Shown here piece after piece: positions 8,480 to 16,699 of a stretch of DNA of 63,697 bases; the first letter of the stretch is position 1; every line of letters begins with the position of its first letter. The position numbers were made by a program, and so were the translations under genes. This stretch comes from a virus: positions 1 through 63,697 of the IMG/VR virus record IMGVR_UViG_3300017613_001772; one strand, written 5' to 3'. The notes below the pieces were generated by a model. It made no database searches, was not told where the DNA came from, and worked only from the letters and a program-made list of their open reading frames with translations.

Positions 8480-10636
8480 ATGAAAGTAACACAACAAACT
8501 TTACCTCTATTCAACGAAATGTATGAACTTAAGTTTTCAGAAGACGAAATGCAAAAAGCTTTTTCCGTCCATGACGAGGTAATTGAAAAATTAAAAGACT
8601 TAGGAAAACCATTCAAGAATACTAGTGTGGGAACTATAAGCCACATAATAGATAATGGGGTAAACACTATAACCCACACTATGTATGTCTCTGATTCTTG
8701 GGAAGGTAGATTGGAAATTCATGCAGGACATCCCGACGAAGAAGATGATGAGGAGGAAGGAAAAGAAACTCTTCCTGCTACTACAACCTCTTATTTTGAA
8801 CTACGACCAGAATTTTTAACCGGTGGTGGAAGAAATTGCATTAAAGTTAAAACAATTGTGCCTGAGCAATTATACACATTATTAGAGAATTTGCACTATT
8901 GTAGTGAAATGGAAATACATGCATTAAATGATGAAGAAATAGAAAAACACAATGGGATTGAAGTTTATGATGATCTGACCTGGTTGATAGAAGTTACGAA
9001 CGGACCAAGAATTTTTGAAAAAATAAAAGCAGAAGAATTGAATGATGGCCTTGCTATAAATAGTTCAAAAGAATTCGACGACTCCTTCGATAAAATAATT
9101 GAAATGTGTGATTGGTTACTTCCGGGAGCAAAGAAAACAGAGACAAAAGATGATGTTTTAGAAAAACAACTACTATCTGAAAATTTTGGAGATCGGGGAG
9201 AAGCTCTGGGATATATTGAAGGAATTTTAGAAAAAGACAATCACAGACTTGGAATAATTTCATTATACACTAAAGATCATTATAGGAAATCATCTTACAG
9301 ACGATTATTTTTATTAAATCATGAGGATGATCTTTTTAATTATGCAGATATCGATAGAATTTGTGTTATAGATCGTAGAAATCATTATAGTTATACTACA
9401 ATTCCTATATCTAAAACTGGGGTGTTTGGTAAACTTTTATTTACCGAGGAAGTTACCTTACCTACAAGAGAAGCCTTACAATGGATTGTAAGGCACATTA
9501 CAGGAAATGACACACAATTATATGACGCGTCACAATTAAAATTATCTGTAAAAAAATTCTCTGAGGATATACGACGTAAAAAAGAAGAGGAAGATGAAAA
9601 AAAGGCTCTTGAAACTAAATTAAAGCAAAAAATAGAAACTATAAAAGCTGGTAAAAAATTAATACTAAATGGAATGACTATCAAAAAAGATTCTATTGAA
9701 TATGAAGAACAAATTTTAAAACGATCTGATAAAGCTGATTGGGTATACACTTCTTTATTGCGTTTAAGTAGGGCATATAAATTTGATGATATAAATTGGG
9801 ATTCGGTATTTGAAGAATTTATTAGAACCATTTCTCGAGAAAATTCAAAGGGTGAAATAGGAGATGTGTCTTTTGCACTTAGATATGAAGAATCTACTAA
9901 TAGAGCTAATATAACTAGCACAAAAACTTACTTGAATGACCACAGAATAAATAAAATGGAAATTCTGGATTGTTTAAGAAGGGCGGTGTGTTATGAAACT
10001 CAAGAAGATTTTAATGAATTTTTATCTAACGTAAGCAGCTGTTCTCTAAAATTCCACAGATACCTCCAGACAGGAGTAGATTTTCAAGTGTCTGGAATGA
10101 GATATAACGAAGGATTTTCTTTCAAGTTACCGCTTGAACGTAGAAAAAATTTAATGTATATTGTATTAGGAGACAACGAATATAAAGTTAGAGATACAAA
10201 CAGGCTTATAAATACACAGAACATGAGTGATCTAGGCGAAATTATGGAACTTTTGCTCGGAGATAAAGTTATCGAAGGTATGACTATTGATGACGCAAAA
10301 AGTGTTCTTAAATTAGCTAAAATAGAATTTCAATCTGCTATTGATAAAAGTAAAAAATTATTAGAAGAAACAGAAAAAACCCTCAAGTTAGAAAAACGAA
10401 AAGATATTCAAATGAATGAAATCACTGTTCGAGAGGGTTATATAGTAAACGGAAAACTTAGACAATATGTGGTAGCAAACTCGGAAAAATGCGAGGTTTA
10501 TGAATACCCCTCAGGAAGATACATATGTATAGTCGACAAATCTACTTCTCAGGTTGGTAAAGATAAACTAGTAAACCGCTTATATGCGTTATCAAATGAT
10601 CATGCGTTAGCGCAAGATATCCACACTTTAAACTGA
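8480..10636 (+). CDS. Hypothetical protein, 718 aa
   Basis: A large soluble protein I cannot assign. It has an acidic low-complexity patch (EEDDEEEGKE, about residues 92-101), a charged coiled-coil-like stretch near 360-390 and another near 610-640, and several scattered cysteines. No P-loop, nuclease or polymerase motif is visible. It lies directly upstream of the ubiquitin-like gene, in the same direction and after only 20 nt, so it could be a partner or substrate of that system or an unrelated replication factor. Confidence 0.65.
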   Translation: MKVTQQTLPLFNEMYELKFSEDEMQKAFSVHDEVIEKLKDLGKPFKNTSVGTISHIIDNGVNTITHTMYVSDSWEGRLEIHAGHPDEEDDEEEGKETLPATTTSYFELRPEFLTGGGRNCIKVKTIVPEQLYTLLENLHYCSEMEIHALNDEEIEKHNGIEVYDDLTWLIEVTNGPRIFEKIKAEELNDGLAINSSKEFDDSFDKIIEMCDWLLPGAKKTETKDDVLEKQLLSENFGDRGEALGYIEGILEKDNHRLGIISLYTKDHYRKSSYRRLFLLNHEDDLFNYADIDRICVIDRRNHYSYTTIPISKTGVFGKLLFTEEVTLPTREALQWIVRHITGNDTQLYDASQLKLSVKKFSEDIRRKKEEEDEKKALETKLKQKIETIKAGKKLILNGMTIKKDSIEYEEQILKRSDKADWVYTSLLRLSRAYKFDDINWDSVFEEFIRTISRENSKGEIGDVSFALRYEESTNRANITSTKTYLNDHRINKMEILDCLRRAVCYETQEDFNEFLSNVSSCSLKFHRYLQTGVDFQVSGMRYNEGFSFKLPLERRKNLMYIVLGDNEYKVRDTNRLINTQNMSDLGEIMELLLGDKVIEGMTIDDAKSVLKLAKIEFQSAIDKSKKLLEETEKTLKLEKRKDIQMNEITVREGYIVNGKLRQYVVANSEKCEVYEYPSGRYICIVDKSTSQVGKDKLVNRLYALSNDHALAQDIHTLN

Positions 10637-10648
10637 TTGGTTAACCAA
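10637..10648. promoter_or_regulatory. Perfect 12-bp palindrome before the ubiquitin-like gene
   Basis: TTGGTTAACCAA lies in the 20-nt gap upstream of the ubiquitin-like gene, which has no clear Shine-Dalgarno site. It could be an operator, or a small RNA hairpin influencing translation. The function is inferred from position only. Confidence 0.35.
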
Positions 10649-10656
10649 CTAAACAC

Positions 10657-10923
10657 ATGGACGAAAATAAAGAAACATTAGATATTGAAGAGTTTCAGGA
10701 ACAACTTGAACGTAAAGTAAGAGTCAGAGTTGTAAGTTCGAAAGGACACGATGATTGGGAAGATGTCCCTGAAATAGCATTATCGAGGATACAAAATGAA
10801 ACAGCTAATAGTAAAAAATGGTTATATATTGATGGAGTACAACAAAATCCAAATAATTTAACTGTAGAAAAATTATTAGATGCAGAGTATGTCATTTTAA
10901 CTAATGCTCTCGTAGGAGGGTAA
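10657..10923 (+). CDS. Ubiquitin-like (beta-grasp) protein with C-terminal Gly-Gly
   Basis: 88 aa. The last 33 residues follow the ubiquitin pattern: LYIDGVQQ corresponds to the LIFAGKQ strand, LTVEKLLDAEYVIL to the turn and last strand, and the protein ends exactly in LVGG, so no maturation is needed. Before it are a beta hairpin (VRVRVVSSKG) and a helix (IALSRIQNE), giving the beta-beta-alpha-beta-beta order. A free C-terminal diglycine is what E1 enzymes adenylate. A JAMM peptidase and an E1-like gene follow within 1.1 kb, which strongly supports a conjugation or sulfur-transfer role. The fold assignment is by eye. Confidence 0.78.
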   Translation: MDENKETLDIEEFQEQLERKVRVRVVSSKGHDDWEDVPEIALSRIQNETANSKKWLYIDGVQQNPNNLTVEKLLDAEYVILTNALVGG

Positions 10924-10935
10924 CCTGTTATTTAA

Positions 10936-10955
10936 GCGCGGGGGAAACCCCGCGT
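10936..10955 (+). other. Strong GAAA-tetraloop hairpin after the ubiquitin-like gene
   Basis: CGCGGGG-GAAA-CCCCGCG forms a 7-bp GC stem (plus a G-U pair) capped by a GNRA tetraloop, 13 nt after the stop codon. No T-run follows, so it is not a classical terminator. It could stabilise the upstream mRNA 3' end or mark a processing point that keeps the Ubl mRNA more abundant than downstream genes. Confidence 0.6.
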
Positions 10956-10983
10956 TAGTATTCATTTAATCGAGGTATTTTAT

Positions 10984-11229
10984 ATGAATGGTATAAGTGC
11001 TGAAAAAAGAGGACATCAAGGGAAAGAATATTGGAAATCTAGATTACACCCACAGGGAGAAGAACCTGGTAAATATACAAAAAGATTAACACATAAAAAA
11101 GAAAGAAAAACAATCAAACAAATAATACACAACTTAAAACAAGAAATTGATAGTTTATTTGGACGACATTTAAACTATCAACTTAGTAATAATGAGGAAA
11201 TATGGACAAAAAACATGGACTCTTGTTAA
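10984..11229 (+). CDS. Hypothetical basic protein, 81 aa
   Basis: A Lys/Arg-rich protein between the ubiquitin-like and JAB genes, with a good upstream site (TCGAGGTATTTTAT). The middle part is a probable amphipathic helix (KQIIHNLKQEIDSLFGRH). The only cysteine is the C-terminal residue. It overlaps the JAB gene by 28 nt, suggesting co-expression. I do not recognise it; by position it could be a partner or target of the cassette. Confidence 0.55.
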   Translation: MNGISAEKRGHQGKEYWKSRLHPQGEEPGKYTKRLTHKKERKTIKQIIHNLKQEIDSLFGRHLNYQLSNNEEIWTKNMDSC

Positions 11230-11687
11230 CCTATACGCAATTAAATGAATTGATACAATACGCAAAGACGTCTCCAGACAAGGAAATTTGTGGTGCTATA
11301 ATGGGCAATGTTATTGACAAAGATTTTGGATTATATAAAATGGTCAGCTTTGTTCCAATAAAAAATATAGCTGGCGTTGGAGTAGCTGACTACGTGATGG
11401 ACGGAAATGAACTTTTAAGTAAGGTATTGAATAATAGTCAAGTACACATGAATCCAAAAGCACCACTTTCTTTTGTTGGTGTATTTCACAACCATCCTTA
11501 TTGGCGGCCAATTCCATCTGAAATGGATATTGAAGGGGCTGGGTATGCTGGAATATACGTGATTTACTCAAATTTATATAATGATTTAATGGCCTGGTAT
11601 AACGAAGGATCGGATGATTCAAGTGTCGCTACGGCCACTTATAGAGGTGACAGAGGCTTCGGTGGGGCGTATCTGTATGTAAGATGA
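11202..11687 (+). CDS. JAMM/JAB (MPN) metalloprotease, predicted Ubl-deconjugating
   Basis: 161 aa with a full JAMM zinc-peptidase motif set: the catalytic Glu in DKEICGAIMG, then FHNHPYWRPIPSEMD, which supplies the His-x-His, Ser and Asp of the metal site. JAB proteins cleave after the Gly-Gly of ubiquitin-like proteins, or desulfurise or trim them. As the neighbouring Ubl already ends in Gly-Gly, the likely role here is deconjugation rather than maturation. AGGAAAT precedes the ATG. It is followed after 40 nt by the E1-like gene. Confidence 0.88.
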   Translation: MDKKHGLLLTYTQLNELIQYAKTSPDKEICGAIMGNVIDKDFGLYKMVSFVPIKNIAGVGVADYVMDGNELLSKVLNNSQVHMNPKAPLSFVGVFHNHPYWRPIPSEMDIEGAGYAGIYVIYSNLYNDLMAWYNEGSDDSSVATATYRGDRGFGGAYLYVR

Positions 11688-11727
11688 AACCTTTTTAATT
11701 TTAAAGCATCTAAAGAGAATAGAAAAC

Positions 11728-12333
11728 ATGGAAAAAGTAAAAAATATTTTAATTGTTGGAGCGGGGGGTATTGGTTCATGGATAGCACCAGAGCTTGACC
11801 GCCTTAGAAAAACAAATCAAATAACGACAGCACTAATAACTTTTGCCGATTATGATGATGTAGATACTAAAAATCTGCCTTATCAAAACTTTAATAAATC
11901 AGATGTTCTGGATCCGAAAGTAGAAATAATTTCAGCTAGGTACGGAATGGAAGAAGGCATTAACCAAAAAATAGAAACCAAAGATGTATTCGAAGGATAT
12001 GATTGTATAATAGCAGCTGTAGATAATACAAAATTTAGAAAAATGCTATTTGACTACGTTTTTAATGATAACCCAAAAGTATATTGGATTGATCTACGTA
12101 GTGAAGGAAAATCTTATGCAACATACACTAAAAGTAAAAAACATACATATAAATCTATGTTGAATACTTTGCCGGATAAAGATGTTGAGGATGGTAGTTG
12201 TCAAAATGCCTGGGAATTAGAACAAGGTATTGTACAGCGTGGAAATATTCACGCCGCAAGTTATGGCGTAAGTTATATTTTAAACTGGTTGCGTGGAGAC
12301 CCTAACCCCGCAGAATTTATTCATACATTATAA
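11728..12333 (+). CDS. E1/ThiF/MoeB-like Ubl-activating enzyme
   Basis: 201 aa, a minimal adenylation domain. The nucleotide loop is VGAGGIGSW (residues 10-18), an arginine-rich helix follows (LDRLRK), the FADYDDVDTKNLPYQNF segment matches the D-x-D...NLxRQ region of E1 proteins, and AAVDNTKFR supplies the conserved aspartate. A possible catalytic Cys lies in DGSCQNAWE. The CxxC zinc pairs of ThiF are absent. It would adenylate the C-terminal Gly-Gly of the Ubl encoded about 0.8 kb upstream. No E2 gene is recognisable nearby. Confidence 0.86.
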   Translation: MEKVKNILIVGAGGIGSWIAPELDRLRKTNQITTALITFADYDDVDTKNLPYQNFNKSDVLDPKVEIISARYGMEEGINQKIETKDVFEGYDCIIAAVDNTKFRKMLFDYVFNDNPKVYWIDLRSEGKSYATYTKSKKHTYKSMLNTLPDKDVEDGSCQNAWELEQGIVQRGNIHAASYGVSYILNWLRGDPNPAEFIHTL

Positions 12334-12572
12334 TGGAATTTTACAATAAGCCAGACGATGGCAGACAACACAGGCGACAATCAAAAGACTTTAAAGAAAT
12401 TGTAAATATACAAACTGATATGGATATCGATGATTTAAAATGGGATCGTACATTTCATAACTGGGAAAACCCTGAAAATTGTAATGGAAGAAAACGGATA
12501 AAAAAATGTACTATATGTGAAATGATCGATGACGGAAAATCCGTTGAACATTTGAAACCAAAAGGGAGTTAA
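12333..12572 (+). CDS. Hypothetical protein with CxxC, 79 aa
   Basis: Starts at the E1 stop (TAATG overlap) and ends directly before the sigma factor gene, so it is translated with both. It has one CxxC (KKCTICEMI) plus an isolated Cys in NCNG, which might bind zinc, and is otherwise charged. I do not recognise it; its tight coupling makes it a candidate accessory part of the Ubl cassette. Confidence 0.55.
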   Translation: MEFYNKPDDGRQHRRQSKDFKEIVNIQTDMDIDDLKWDRTFHNWENPENCNGRKRIKKCTICEMIDDGKSVEHLKPKGS

Positions 12573-13376
12573 ATGGCAATTGAACAATATTTAAAAGAAA
12601 TCCGAAAGTTTCCTCCTTTTACAAAAGAAGAAGAAAGAATAGTTATAGATAAAGCTAAAGCTGGTAACAGACAAGCCTATGACGAACTTATGAATCGGAA
12701 CTTGAGGTTTGTGGTAAGTGTGGCTAAAAAATATCAAAATCAAGGGTTACCACTGGACGAACTAATACAAGAAGGAAACTTCGGATTAATTACAGCTTTT
12801 AAAAAATTCGAAGTTGATCGTAACTTTAAATTTATAACTTATGCTGTCTGGTGGATTCGTCAGTCAATTATGAAAGCAATTCATGATAATGCTAGAGTAA
12901 TAAGATTACCTCTAAATGTTATTATGGAATTATCTAAATTAAATAAAGTTAAAAAAGAATTAGAACAAGAATTAGGTAGAAGCCTAACAACCGACGAATT
13001 GTTAGAACTTACAGATAACGAAGAAGTAGCGAATGCTGTTAAATATAATTATGGAATTATTGACATAGATGCACCAAGGACAGAAAATGACAAAGATCTA
13101 AATCATATACTTCCTAATAAATCTGCAGCAGACATGCAAATAACAATTGAAGATATAAAAGATGAACTAAAATATATTTTAGATGATTTTTCTGAAAGAG
13201 AACGAGATATTTTAATAATGTATTTTGGTATAGACCAAATTAGACCCTATACTTTAAAAGAAATTGGTGTCGACAAAGGTTTAACTAGAGAAAGAATAAG
13301 ACAAATAAAAGAAAAAACAATTGGTAAATTAAAAGACGATAAATACTCAAACCAGCTCAGAGAGTACCTTGAATAA
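12573..13376 (+). CDS. RNA polymerase sigma factor, sigma-70 family (short group 1/2-like)
   Basis: 267 aa. Region 1.2 ([19 protein letters not shown]), regions 2.1-2.4 ([51 protein letters not shown]), region 3 and region 4.2 ([19 protein letters not shown], the helix-turn-helix) are all present; region 1.1 is missing. This is a complete sigma that can read both -10 and -35 elements, not a fragment. It would direct host RNA polymerase to phage promoters; the repeated GGTATAAGAAT motif on the right side is a candidate target. It sits without a gap between the Ubl cassette and the DNA polymerase gene. Confidence 0.93.
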   Translation: MAIEQYLKEIRKFPPFTKEEERIVIDKAKAGNRQAYDELMNRNLRFVVSVAKKYQNQGLPLDELIQEGNFGLITAFKKFEVDRNFKFITYAVWWIRQSIMKAIHDNARVIRLPLNVIMELSKLNKVKKELEQELGRSLTTDELLELTDNEEVANAVKYNYGIIDIDAPRTENDKDLNHILPNKSAADMQITIEDIKDELKYILDDFSERERDILIMYFGIDQIRPYTLKEIGVDKGLTRERIRQIKEKTIGKLKDDKYSNQLREYLE

Positions 13377-15170
13377 ATGAATAGCAATCAAAATTATATA
13401 GACAAACCTGAAAACGTACAAGATGCTATAGATTGGCTGAAACAACAAGACGCTATTGGTATTGATACAGAAACGACCTCTCTTGATCCGCTGACAGGGT
13501 TTGTGTTATTAATACAGATAGGTACCCCCACAAGACAATATGTATTCGATGTAGCACAAATAGGAGATAAAAAAGTTAAACAACTTTTAACTTCGATAAA
13601 CCAACCAAATATTGCAAAGATTCTTCATAATTCTATGTTTGACTACATGCATCTGAAACATAAATTTGGTGTTGGATTAACTAACATGAAATGTACCATG
13701 CTTGGAGAACAGTTAATGTATCAAGGAAAAAAAGGACATCCTTATACTTTAGCTGCAGTAGTTAAAAAATATATTGGGGTTATCTTGGAAAAATCGGTTA
13801 GAGAAACTTTTCAACATCATAATTTTGGAGACCCTTTTACCGAAGAACAAATTGAATACTCTGCAGAGGATGTTCAATACTCCATTCCCGTATATAATAG
13901 TATACTTCCTTTACTAGCAGCGAGAGAGATGGAAGAATTATATCTTTTAGAAAATGAAGCCGCAGCTGTACTAGGAGACATGACCTTGAATGGTATTTAT
14001 CTTGATAAAGATTTATGGATACCTCTTGAAGACCAAGCAAAAATTAGTTTACAAAAAGCCAAAGAAAAGTTAGATGAGCATTTTCAATACTATATTGAAG
14101 CTAATGTATCTACAGACTTATTTGGTTCGGTAGAACATGTTATAAACTATAACTCCCCAAAACAGCTGCTGCCGAGGCTTAGAGAAGTAACACAACTAGA
14201 ACTAGCTAGTACAGATGCAAAATATCTAGAATTTTATAAAGATAAACACAACGTAATTGCAGATTTAATTGATTATAGAAAAGAACAAAAAAAGATTTCA
14301 ACTTATGGAACTGCCTTTTTAGAGCATATACATAAACATGATAAAAGGATACATTCTAAATTTAGACAGTTGTACGCACAGACTGGACGAATGAGTTCTA
14401 ATGAACCTAATATGATGAATCTTCCCAAAGATCAATCATACAGAACGCCTTTTTGCGTTCAGGATCCAACCTGGAATTTTATTAGTGCCGATTTTAGTGG
14501 ACAGGAACTTAGATTACTTGCACATGCAAGTAAAGAACCTCAAATGATAAAGGCCTTAAAAGACGGAGTAGATTTACATACTTTCTCAGCAAGTCTTTTG
14601 TTTAAAAAAGACTATAATGATATTACACCGGAAGAAAGAAATCAATGTAAAGCTATCACATTTGCACTATTATATGGTGCTGGACCTCAAAAACTTTCTA
14701 GAACCTTGAAGATACCTTATGGAGACGCTAGAAATTTAATGAATAGATATTTTACTGTATTCACAAAAGTAAAGAAATTTATGGATGATGTAGTTGAGCA
14801 AGTTCAAGTAAATAAATATGCCGTGTCACCTTTAGATAAAAGACGAGTAGATTTATTTGGTATTGACTGGGAAAACAAAGCTATGGTTGCGCATGCAATA
14901 AATCAATCTAAAAATTTGCCTTTTCAGGGTACAGGTGCGTCAACCACTAAATTAGCTTTAGTTAGATTAAATAACAGAATTAAAAAAAGTAAGTATAATG
15001 CAAAAATTGTGAACGCTATTCATGATGAAATCCTTGTGGAAGTTGCTCCAGAACATACACAAGAAGTAAAAATTGCTATCGAAGAAGAAATGGTAAAAGC
15101 ATTTAATCATTATGCTGATTCAGTCCCAATGGAAGTAACCGCAAAGGTGGGAAAACATTGGATACATTAA
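13377..15170 (+). CDS. DNA polymerase, family A, with 3'-5' exonuclease
   Basis: 597 aa. The N-terminal exonuclease has DTETTSLDP (Exo I), LHNSMFDYMHL (Exo II) and YSAEDVQYS (Exo III). The polymerase half has motif A DFSGQELRLLAHAS, motif B RNQCKAITFALLYGAG (a Phe at the site that in T7 polymerase is Tyr) and motif C HDEILVE. There is no 5'-3' exonuclease domain, as usual for phage PolA enzymes of this size. It starts directly after the sigma stop codon. It is the likely main replicative polymerase; no helicase or primase gene is in this window. Confidence 0.94.
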   Translation: MNSNQNYIDKPENVQDAIDWLKQQDAIGIDTETTSLDPLTGFVLLIQIGTPTRQYVFDVAQIGDKKVKQLLTSINQPNIAKILHNSMFDYMHLKHKFGVGLTNMKCTMLGEQLMYQGKKGHPYTLAAVVKKYIGVILEKSVRETFQHHNFGDPFTEEQIEYSAEDVQYSIPVYNSILPLLAAREMEELYLLENEAAAVLGDMTLNGIYLDKDLWIPLEDQAKISLQKAKEKLDEHFQYYIEANVSTDLFGSVEHVINYNSPKQLLPRLREVTQLELASTDAKYLEFYKDKHNVIADLIDYRKEQKKISTYGTAFLEHIHKHDKRIHSKFRQLYAQTGRMSSNEPNMMNLPKDQSYRTPFCVQDPTWNFISADFSGQELRLLAHASKEPQMIKALKDGVDLHTFSASLLFKKDYNDITPEERNQCKAITFALLYGAGPQKLSRTLKIPYGDARNLMNRYFTVFTKVKKFMDDVVEQVQVNKYAVSPLDKRRVDLFGIDWENKAMVAHAINQSKNLPFQGTGASTTKLALVRLNNRIKKSKYNAKIVNAIHDEILVEVAPEHTQEVKIAIEEEMVKAFNHYADSVPMEVTAKVGKHWIH

Positions 15171-15182
15171 TCATAAAACAGA

Positions 15183-15911
15183 ATGGTAAATTATCCTAGT
15201 GTAATGTTAATTGGATTTGGACATCGAGCCAGAAATGGTAAAGATACCGCAGCCAATTACTTAAAAGAAAAATTAGTAAGTTCAAACGTAGAAATAATCC
15301 GTTGGGCAGACGGTGTGTATGAAGAATGTACAAACGCTGATTCTAAATATCCTCTCATATTACAAGAATTTGTAACTTCTGTTAAAACATACTATACAGT
15401 TTTAGCAAACAAAGAAACTGGAGAGAGGTTTGCAATATCTAACTTGACTGATCCTTATCTACATAAAATATTTACAGAAAGAAAAATAACCGAGTATCAG
15501 GGAATGACCGACAAAGACCCAGAAATACTACAATTCTGGGGAACTAACTATCGTCGAACTCACTGCGATGGAAATTACTGGGTGAATCTCACTATGCAAA
15601 AAGCTTTTGAGTTAGCTAAAGAAATGCAAACCGGATATATTTTAGTTCCAGACACAAGATTTAAAAATGAAGTCGATGCTTTAAGAATAAACGGTGGTTA
15701 TTATATAAAAGTGGTTAGAACAAAAGAAGATGGTTCTCAATATATCGCAGACGATAGAGATCCTGACCACCCATCTGAAGCTGAACTGGAAGGTTATCCC
15801 GCCGATGTAACTTTAACAGCAGTAAATGTACCTAAATTAATAGACGAAGTTGATGAATTCTATCACGGATTTATTGACCCGGTACAAATGGCCGCAGCAT
15901 TTAAACAATAG
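15183..15911 (+). CDS. Deoxynucleoside monophosphate kinase
   Basis: 242 aa. The N-terminal P-loop variant GHRARNGKDTAA and the segment ILQFWGTNYRRTHCDGNYWV are typical of phage dNMP kinases such as T4 gp1, followed by VPDTRFKNEVDAL. It phosphorylates dNMPs to dNDPs and so works with dUTPase and ribonucleotide reductase to fill the dNTP pool. It is the last plus-strand gene of this block and is followed by a strong terminator. Confidence 0.85.
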   Translation: MVNYPSVMLIGFGHRARNGKDTAANYLKEKLVSSNVEIIRWADGVYEECTNADSKYPLILQEFVTSVKTYYTVLANKETGERFAISNLTDPYLHKIFTERKITEYQGMTDKDPEILQFWGTNYRRTHCDGNYWVNLTMQKAFELAKEMQTGYILVPDTRFKNEVDALRINGGYYIKVVRTKEDGSQYIADDRDPDHPSEAELEGYPADVTLTAVNVPKLIDEVDEFYHGFIDPVQMAAAFKQ

Positions 15912-15915
15912 AAGA

Positions 15916-15943
15916 GGGGCTTACGCCCCCTTTCTATTTTTTT
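15916..15943 (+). terminator. Rho-independent terminator after the replication block
   Basis: GGGGC-TTAC-GCCCC followed by TTTCTATTTTTTT. It closes the plus-strand transcript where it meets the leftward virion operon. The T-tract runs into TTTAGCTTAA, an element also found after three other terminators. Confidence 0.85.
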
Positions 15944-15953
15944 AGCTTAAATT

Positions 15954-16688
15954 TTATACAGCTACTGAACCGTCTGAACTTCCACCAAGCTCATCAATAC
16001 TGATAGGACGTAATGCTGTGCAACGAATGCCAACATCTTCCATAAGTACAGTTTGCTGAGCTGACGCGGAGAATCTATGTGACTGTAAATAGCACTCTTC
16101 AAGATAAAATCCACCATAAGCTTGTTGCTGCATATCATATAATACACAACCAAGACCTAAAGGTTTATTAAAGAATTCTGATGCTATATTAATAAAGAAC
16201 TCTGCGTTATTTGATGTATCAAATCCACCAGTAGTAGTTCCAATAAGTACTGGATCTTCTCCAGTAACATTATATGGTTCGCCAGGATTTGATGTCGATG
16301 TTTGATCTGAAGCTACATTAGTAGCAGGTATATATAAGTCAGCACCTCCTTCATTATATACGTAAAGCGCCTGCATTAATGATGGTCCATCAAACAATAC
16401 TCTAGCCATTCCAACCTGTACAGTAGTTCTGCCAGGAACAAAGAATGGTAACTTAGAGCCAATTTCAAACAGTTGTTGAATTTGTTTTGCTTGTGTCACC
16501 TGCACGTTTTGTACCAAACCAATGGGTATTAAGTTAGTAGGAGTGATCGCAGTATCCAATTTTGGCGGACCTGACAGCAACACAACTGATTCTGAAGATA
16601 AGAAATCTCCCGCAGTCGTGTCCAGAGGCTGTGTATGATCACTGGTAAACTTTTCTATCCATGTTTGTAATGTTTTTACACTTGCCAT
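15954..16688 (-). CDS. Tail tube protein
   Basis: 244 aa. The segment QLFEIGSKLPFFVPGRTTVQ, followed by VGMARVLFDGPSLMQALY, has the pattern of myovirus tail tube proteins, and the gene directly follows the tail sheath in transcription order, the usual pairing. The tube is the inner conduit for DNA, polymerising under the sheath. It has a Shine-Dalgarno site (AGGAGG) and lies 11 nt from the sheath stop codon. Confidence 0.75.
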   Translation of the reverse strand: MASVKTLQTWIEKFTSDHTQPLDTTAGDFLSSESVVLLSGPPKLDTAITPTNLIPIGLVQNVQVTQAKQIQQLFEIGSKLPFFVPGRTTVQVGMARVLFDGPSLMQALYVYNEGGADLYIPATNVASDQTSTSNPGEPYNVTGEDPVLIGTTTGGFDTSNNAEFFINIASEFFNKPLGLGCVLYDMQQQAYGGFYLEECYLQSHRFSASAQQTVLMEDVGIRCTALRPISIDELGGSSDGSVAV

Positions 16689-16699
16689 GTTATTCCTCC

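Noticed and set aside
10989-10998. GGTATAAGTG near the start of the 81-aa gene
   Set aside because: It is inside the coding region after the ATG and lacks the GAAT end; probably chance.
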